Positions 8,300 through 11,129 of a stretch of 11,129 nt of DNA are shown piece by piece. The stretch comes from Euperipatoides rowelli. Its lineage: Eukaryota; Onychophora; Udeonychophora; Euonychophora; Peripatopsidae. How positions within the stretch are numbered: the stretch's first letter is position 1; each line of letters begins with the position of its first letter. The stretch lies in NCBI GenBank assembly GCA_003024985.2, contig PXIH01S0000038.1, one strand, 5' to 3'. The position numbers and the translations under genes were made by a program. The notes beneath the pieces are model-generated. The model saw only the letters and a list, made by a program, of their open reading frames with translations. It was not told where the DNA came from and did no database searches.

Positions 8300-8380
8300 C
8301 TGCTGGCTCAGTGGTGGAGCTAGAGGCGCTCCCCGATGAGTTCAGACTGGATCTGGAAGGAGCATGCTCAGAAGGCCATC
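8300..8380 (-). CDS. 81-nt internal exon, Ser/Thr-rich protein, GC-AG donor
   Basis: This is an internal coding exon read on the minus strand. The acceptor is TTGCATACAG, preceded by a long pyrimidine tract; the exon starts at 8380 and ends at 8300. The donor is CAG|GCAAGT, a GC rather than GT splice site whose other positions match the consensus perfectly. In the open frame the exon begins with GA (completing a codon) and ends with one G, so both flanking introns are phase 1. It encodes 26 whole codons, WPSEHAPSRSS followed by LNSSGSASSSTTEPA. The other two frames are less convincing; one hits a stop within four codons. The stretch is G+C-rich compared with its surroundings. The peptide looks disordered and Ser/Thr-rich, as in linkers of cytoplasmic scaffolds, kinases or transcription factors; I do not recognise the family. 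It splices in frame to the 33-nt exon at 4423-4455. Its length is a multiple of three, so it could be skipped without a frameshift. Confidence 0.72.
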
Positions 8381-8432
8381 CTGTATGCAAGGAAGAAGCA
8401 AAGAAGAGAAGAAGCAAGATAGAAGACTAAAA
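8381..8432 (-). other. splice acceptor with polypyrimidine tract
   Basis: On the minus strand about 45 nt of C/T-dominated sequence (CTTCTTCTCTTC type) runs into TTGCATACAG immediately before the 81-nt exon. On the plus strand it appears as a GAAGAAGC-type purine run. It is long and strong, which suits recognition of a short exon with a weak GC donor. Confidence 0.65.
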
Positions 8433-9590
8433 GAAAAGCACAATATACAAAAAATAACTTTCTTCTTAATCTTTCTTTACAAGAGGATAAAACTTTTTTT
8501 TTTTTTTTTTTACAAGTGAAAAAAAAATAAAGACCAAATGAAAATTAAAAAATAAAAAATGCTAAGGTGATTACAGCATATAAAACTTAAAATCTGATAG
8601 ATGATGCACATAGTATGACAAAGGAAGTGAAAAGGGATTTAGAATTAAATAATATTTCATGTCATATATTTCCTACATTTTGTAATACTCCATATGCTTT
8701 TTAACACTACCTGGTGGCTGGTGCCACCCCAAAATTTTCCATAATGCTAAATTAAATCTTAACTTAATAAATTTTTATTAAAAAAATTGCTAAATTTAAA
8801 AATGATTTGACCTATTATATTATTTACAGATTTTTTTTTAGAGAGAGACTAGAAACTATTTTACTTTAAAATAGATTTATGCATAAATCTATTTTAAATC
8901 TTATTCTTGGCATAACTGAGTTATATCTTCTAGCACTACCTCCCAAACTAGTGGCTTGATGTTATTAAGTTCATGTGACATTAGTTATCTCGAAATGCTA
9001 TTACTAAATTTTAACATAAATACATGACTGCCAGAATATTTAAGTCTACAATCCTTATGATTACATAATTGTGTATTATATTAAGACTAGCTGTTTTCAA
9101 ATATCTAAAATTTTTGTGTTATTGATTGTCAACAGATATCAATTTAATATTGAACTCGTATCTGGGAGTTCTAAAAAAGATTGTTTATGAGTTATAAATA
9201 TTAAATTGTTTATAATTCCCATCTTGTTATATTTTTCTGAGCTCTATTTATGATTTAGGAATTTAATTTTTTTTTACCCTTACAAAAAAAGATGTGTGTG
9301 TATTTTTGCTATCCTAATTTTCAGATTGGGATATATATTTGTCGGAAAATAATCGAATAAATGACAGAAGTGAAATTTTAAATCAATGAGCTTCTGTGCA
9401 TCTTATATAAGATTTACCATAAAGTGTCAGCACATAATAAATCTTTATGTTTGTCATTCTAAGGAAAAGTACTTTACCGCTAAGATAAATGAGAAGTGCA
9501 TCAACAATTCATTAACAGATTGACCTGTATAGAAGATATGGAAATGTCAGTGCCGGAATTCAACATAAATCATTCACTCAATAATCTCAC
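8433..9590. other. gene-free stretch upstream of the 81-nt exon
   Basis: A/T-rich, with a long T-run (8493-8510) and the 34-bp palindrome. It would be intron of the minus-strand gene. No further exon of that gene is seen. Confidence 0.5.
8865..8898. repeat. perfect 34-bp palindrome
   Basis: The arm tttaaaatagatttat (8865-8880), the central gc, and ataaatctattttaaa (8883-8898) form an uninterrupted palindrome with no spacer. It lies in A/T-rich DNA upstream of the 81-nt exon on the minus strand. It is probably a palindromic sequence accident or a remnant of a foldback element. Confidence 0.9.
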
Positions 9591-9893
9591 ACTTGTACAC
9601 ATCACTTAAGAGCTAGCGGTAAAAAAAAAATTAAAGTGCAAAGAGAAAATGATAAACTTATTGATATCAAGTGTCACTAAAAACACTTCCAGTCAAAAGC
9701 ATACTTTTTTTCATTGCCGGTTCTAATTGAATTTGTAAAAAGCATACTTGTACAAATCCATAAAAACTGACAAACAAAAAATTTCAAAATACAAGAGGGA
9801 AATCGGATATACAGTATGTCCATAAATCAGATAATGCACTTTGTACAAATCCCATAAGAGCTGGCACTAAAACAAATTTCAAAGAAAAATCAC
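9591..9893 (+). repeat. three diverged copies of a roughly 60-bp unit
   Basis: The unit runs acttgtacaaatcccataag, then agctggcactaaaacaaatt, then tcaaag. Copies start near 9591, 9746 and 9838. Upstream of copies 1 and 3 a shared cataaatca stretch suggests the original unit was longer. A-runs vary in length. No coding frame is present. Confidence 0.6.
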
Positions 9894-10543
9894 AGGTAGA
9901 AAAGTTATTTATGCACTCAGTGAAACATAAATTGAGCTATGTTTTGTTTTTTTCCTCTTTCTCTTAGCATGCTTTCAAAAGATGTTAAAGAGAACAAAGT
10001 TTAATTCAGTGTGGAATGGATAATAGTTTTAATTTATCCACCTCATGCCAGTATCTATTTGATTCAGTCTCAGCTCTTGGATGTGATTTAAAGTGCATAC
10101 AGTTGTGTTTACACACAGTTTAAACCCTGCATTTATATGTTTTTATAATAATGATAAGGAAGTACAATTTTCACCAACTTTCAAAGGAAATATAAACACT
10201 TAATTTGAAGTAGATGATTATTAAAAAAAAAATAGCTTCCTTAATACATTTAAGTAGTCCTTACTCCCAGTGGTTATCTGATAACACATTATTTTTAAAC
10301 TTTCACATGTAACTGAATATTTTATATTATTCTATTTCATTTACCTTTTTTTTTTTTTTAGGAATGATTATGAAGAAAGTTAATATTTGCATTTTGGGAA
10401 ATGTACAGTGTGAGCATAAAATCATTCCCAGATTTAAAAAAATCATACCTTAACTTAAAGCCTATGTCAGATAGAAACATGCAGTATGTACTGTACCGGG
10501 GTAGGCAAATTCTTGTTTTTATTATTTTTTTTTTATTTTACAG
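9894..10543. other. gene-free stretch before the plus-strand candidate exon
   Basis: A T-run and TTAG at 10346-10361 look like an acceptor, but the sequence after it gives no convincing exon. The T-rich stretch at 10511-10540 serves as polypyrimidine tract for the exon at 10544. Confidence 0.45.
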
Positions 10544-10675
10544 TTGCAACCTATGGATGATCTACATAGCGCTGCAATCGGCATTATAAAAATCATGTAT
10601 CGAGTAGACCTTATCAGGGAAATAAACAAGCAAATGTTGAAGTATACTAATGCAGAAAAATTTTTTTTAGTCGAG
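10544..10675 (+). CDS. candidate exon, prolyl 4-hydroxylase alpha subunit N-terminal region
   Basis: This is a 132-nt plus-strand exon candidate. The acceptor is a T-rich tract ending TTTTACAG and the donor is GAG|GTAAAA; the exon is exactly 44 codons, phase 0 at both ends. It reads LQPMDDLHSAAIGIIKI, then MYRVDLIREINKQML, and ends in FFLVE. In the collagen prolyl 4-hydroxylase alpha family (ER, 2-oxoglutarate/Fe(II) dioxygenase), the N-terminal region has a segment of the type DL-x-GAA-x-A/G-L-x-RLQ-x-TY-x-LD, followed about 20 residues later by a FL-x-x-E-DC stretch. DDLHSAAIGIIKI, MYRVD and terminal FFLVE line up with these at the right spacing. The match is from remembered family patterns, not a search. 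One oddity is that the RLQDTY equivalent is two residues short (KIMY). No upstream exon for such a gene is found in the preceding 10 kb, and downstream exons would lie beyond the window. It could instead be a pseudo-exon, a decayed copy, or another family. Confidence 0.4.
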
Positions 10676-11129
10676 GTAAAATTTTCAAAATACCCTATGT
10701 TTGTACCTAGCATAGTTTTTTATGTAATAATTGTTTGAAATCAGGTTAAGACGCTATGCTCACCCTGTATGTTAAGGGAAGATAACTGAAGAATAAGTTA
10801 AGAAGGACAACACAATACAGAAGAGAATAAATAGCAACGTGCTTAGAAAAAAAATCATTATAATATAAATAATAAATACATTATACTATGCTTCTCATTA
10901 GTTTATAATGATCATTATTTATGCCAGAAAAAATGGGAGTATACGGTTTAAATCTAAAGATTTACTGCCTGTTAAAAAAAATACATATCCCCTACAACTT
11001 CTCCCAGTCTGATACAAACATCACAATGATTATATGACAGTTTAAAAGAAACTGAGTTTGCTTTTCTGTATAAAATATTAAAAAAAAAAAAAATAGTTTG
11101 CAAGTTTTACGTGCTAAACTTCAAGATGT
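10676..11129. other. gene-free stretch after the plus-strand candidate exon
   Basis: A/T-rich, with paired aatcattataa / ttataatgat words (10853-10911) able to form a weak hairpin. No further exon is seen before the window ends. Confidence 0.45.

Noticed and set aside
8707-8733. G+C-rich ctggtggctggtgccacccc segment
   Set aside because: It forms only a 6-bp hairpin and has no splice sites around it; a partial resemblance to 8932-8955 is too weak to call a repeat.
9587-9609. Exon-like minus-strand segment between a T-rich CTAG and GTGAG
   Set aside because: It is about 22 nt, not in a phase that supports the other exons, and lies in a copy of the 60-bp repeat.
10362-10467. Possible plus-strand exon after a T-run and TTAG
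   Set aside because: The acceptor looks good, but the only open frame is short, ends at a stop, and lacks a good donor in phase with the exon at 10544.
10522-10713. Minus-strand frame of 63 codons
   Set aside because: It overlaps the plus-strand candidate exon and its polypyrimidine tract and has no recognisable motif.

Overview
The window looks like nuclear DNA from an animal with an A+T-rich, intron-rich genome (roughly one third G+C by eye). The reasons are long homopolymer A/T runs, sparse short exons with GT/GC-AG splice signals, decayed hAT-type DNA elements with 8-bp target duplications, and several degenerate tandem repeats. No long ORF, rRNA, tRNA, CRISPR array or bacterial-style operon is visible. 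A marine invertebrate is my guess from the texture, but the sequence does not settle the clade.

Coding content is very small. Two short exons lie on the minus strand. The first is 81 nt (8380 down to 8300) and ends in a GC donor. The second is a 33-nt microexon (4455 down to 4423). They share phase 1, stay open when joined, and give a Ser/Gly/Thr-rich stretch with no recognisable domain. Together they imply a minus-strand gene whose intron of about 3.8 kb fills the middle of the window and whose remaining exons lie outside it. On the plus strand, 10544-10675 is a candidate 132-nt exon. Its 44 residues resemble the N-terminal region of the prolyl 4-hydroxylase alpha subunit, with a lineup that is suggestive but not strong. 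If both are real, two genes on opposite strands overlap or sit side by side here.

Layout: 1-1510 is A/T-rich with no gene and carries a poly-C tract. 1511-1566 is a 25-bp-stem foldback. 1967-2822 is a decayed putative hAT-type non-autonomous element rich in GTAGTG/CACTAC. 3297-4007 is a degenerate tandem array of about 65 bp period built on a GGCGCTCTTGTTTGG core, with a G-rich tract inside. 4423-4455 is the microexon. 5116-5859 is a 744-bp non-autonomous hAT element with a perfect 8-bp target duplication. 6434-6927 is a four-copy tandem repeat of about 119-127 bp. 6928-8299 is plain intron. 8300-8380 is the 81-nt exon. 8865-8898 is a perfect 34-bp palindrome. 9591-9893 holds three diverged copies of a roughly 60-bp unit. 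10544-10675 is the plus-strand candidate exon.

The most unusual genome-scale signal is the heptamer TACAGTA/TACTGTA, counted about 21 times by eye against a rough chance expectation of 2-3. Intact TACCGTA/TACGGTA forms also occur, which suggests decay of a CpG-containing word. No complete biological system can be assembled from the window. The points most worth following are the phase-1 cassette exons with the GC-AG intron, the word enrichment, and the repeats.
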